Below are positions 63,791-64,000 of a stretch of 64,000 nucleotides of DNA, piece by piece. The number at the start of each line of letters is the position of its first letter. The stretch's first letter is position 1. Made by a program: the position numbers and the translations under genes. The notes under the pieces are model-generated. The model ran no database searches and had not been told where the DNA came from. It saw only the letters and a program-made list of their open reading frames with translations. The stretch is taken from NCBI RefSeq assembly GCF_027579695.1, contig NC_083582.1, forward strand, positions 1,563,378 to 1,627,377, written 5' to 3'. The stretch comes from Neoarius graeffei. Taxonomy: Eukaryota; Chordata; Actinopteri; Siluriformes; Ariidae.

Positions 63791-64000
63791 GTGGGCAGAG
63801 CATTTTTTTAAGGATTTTCCACTAGGAGACCAACTGGTCTGGGCAATACAATCACAGGCCCCAGAGTCCATGCGGCTGCACCGCTGCGGCATATTCTGTG
63901 ATGCAAAGTGGTTCACCAATCACCATCCAGACAAACACACTACAGTGACTACACAGCTATCAAGAGCAATTACCAAGCACAAATGTTATGTCAAAGACAC

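Overview
The window is vertebrate genomic DNA, almost certainly from a teleost fish. It has spliced exons with GT-AG introns, many CA/TG/CT microsatellites, a chromodomain Ty3/gypsy element, Tc1-like, hAT-like and tnp2-type DNA transposons, RLE-type and L2-type LINEs, and one host gene, ttyh2 (tweety family member 2), on the + strand. No prokaryotic features, rRNA genes or intact tRNA genes were seen.

Region 1 (1-24282) is one satellite array. Its + strand consists of C/A/T words such as CCCATAACCC, ACACACTCACACAC and CCCTCACA and is almost free of G. From about 5.9 kb it is organised as higher-order repeats (HORs): one 5.13 kb unit followed by three near-identical units of 4450, 4389 and 4412 bp. 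All open frames here are low-complexity artefacts.

Region 2 (24283-28352) starts where the satellite cuts into a Ty3/gypsy chromovirus copy. What remains is the RNase H end, an integrase with the first catalytic Asp replaced by Asn, a frameshifted chromodomain, a polypurine tract and a 692-bp 3' LTR. A cluster of CTATAG palindromes and teleost dispersed-repeat fragments follow.

Region 3 (28353-39379) is a nested transposon complex. An outer hAT-like element with a perfect 8-bp target duplication (GTGATGAG) contains an 808-bp MITE and an inner 8.8 kb element with TACCCAGATAG termini. The inner element carries, on the minus strand, a tnp2-type transposase (two frameshifts, both in A runs) and a 10-exon DUF4806-type gene whose splice phases all agree. 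A small TA-flanked MITE lies in its right arm.

Region 4 (about 39.4-64 kb) is the 5' part of ttyh2: exon 1 (40162-40290), exon 2 (52320-52501) and exon 3 (from 63697). Its most striking feature is that intron 1 begins with about 9.4 kb (roughly 300 copies) of a 31-bp minisatellite. The unit is the exon 1/intron 1 junction itself: the last 12-13 bases of the exon, the GT donor and the first 18 intron bases. The intron 2 donor is also inside a tandem repeat, a TG microsatellite. Intron 2 holds a Tc1-like remnant with a coding-derived 21-bp minisatellite, two nested RLE-type LINEs, an L2-like reverse transcriptase fragment and an internally deleted hAT copy.

The genes do not form an operon-like system. 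The two genes of the inner transposon are a plausible functional pair, and ttyh2 is a host gene whose 5' end is surrounded by repeats. Protein family calls come from motif recognition by eye; no database search was run.
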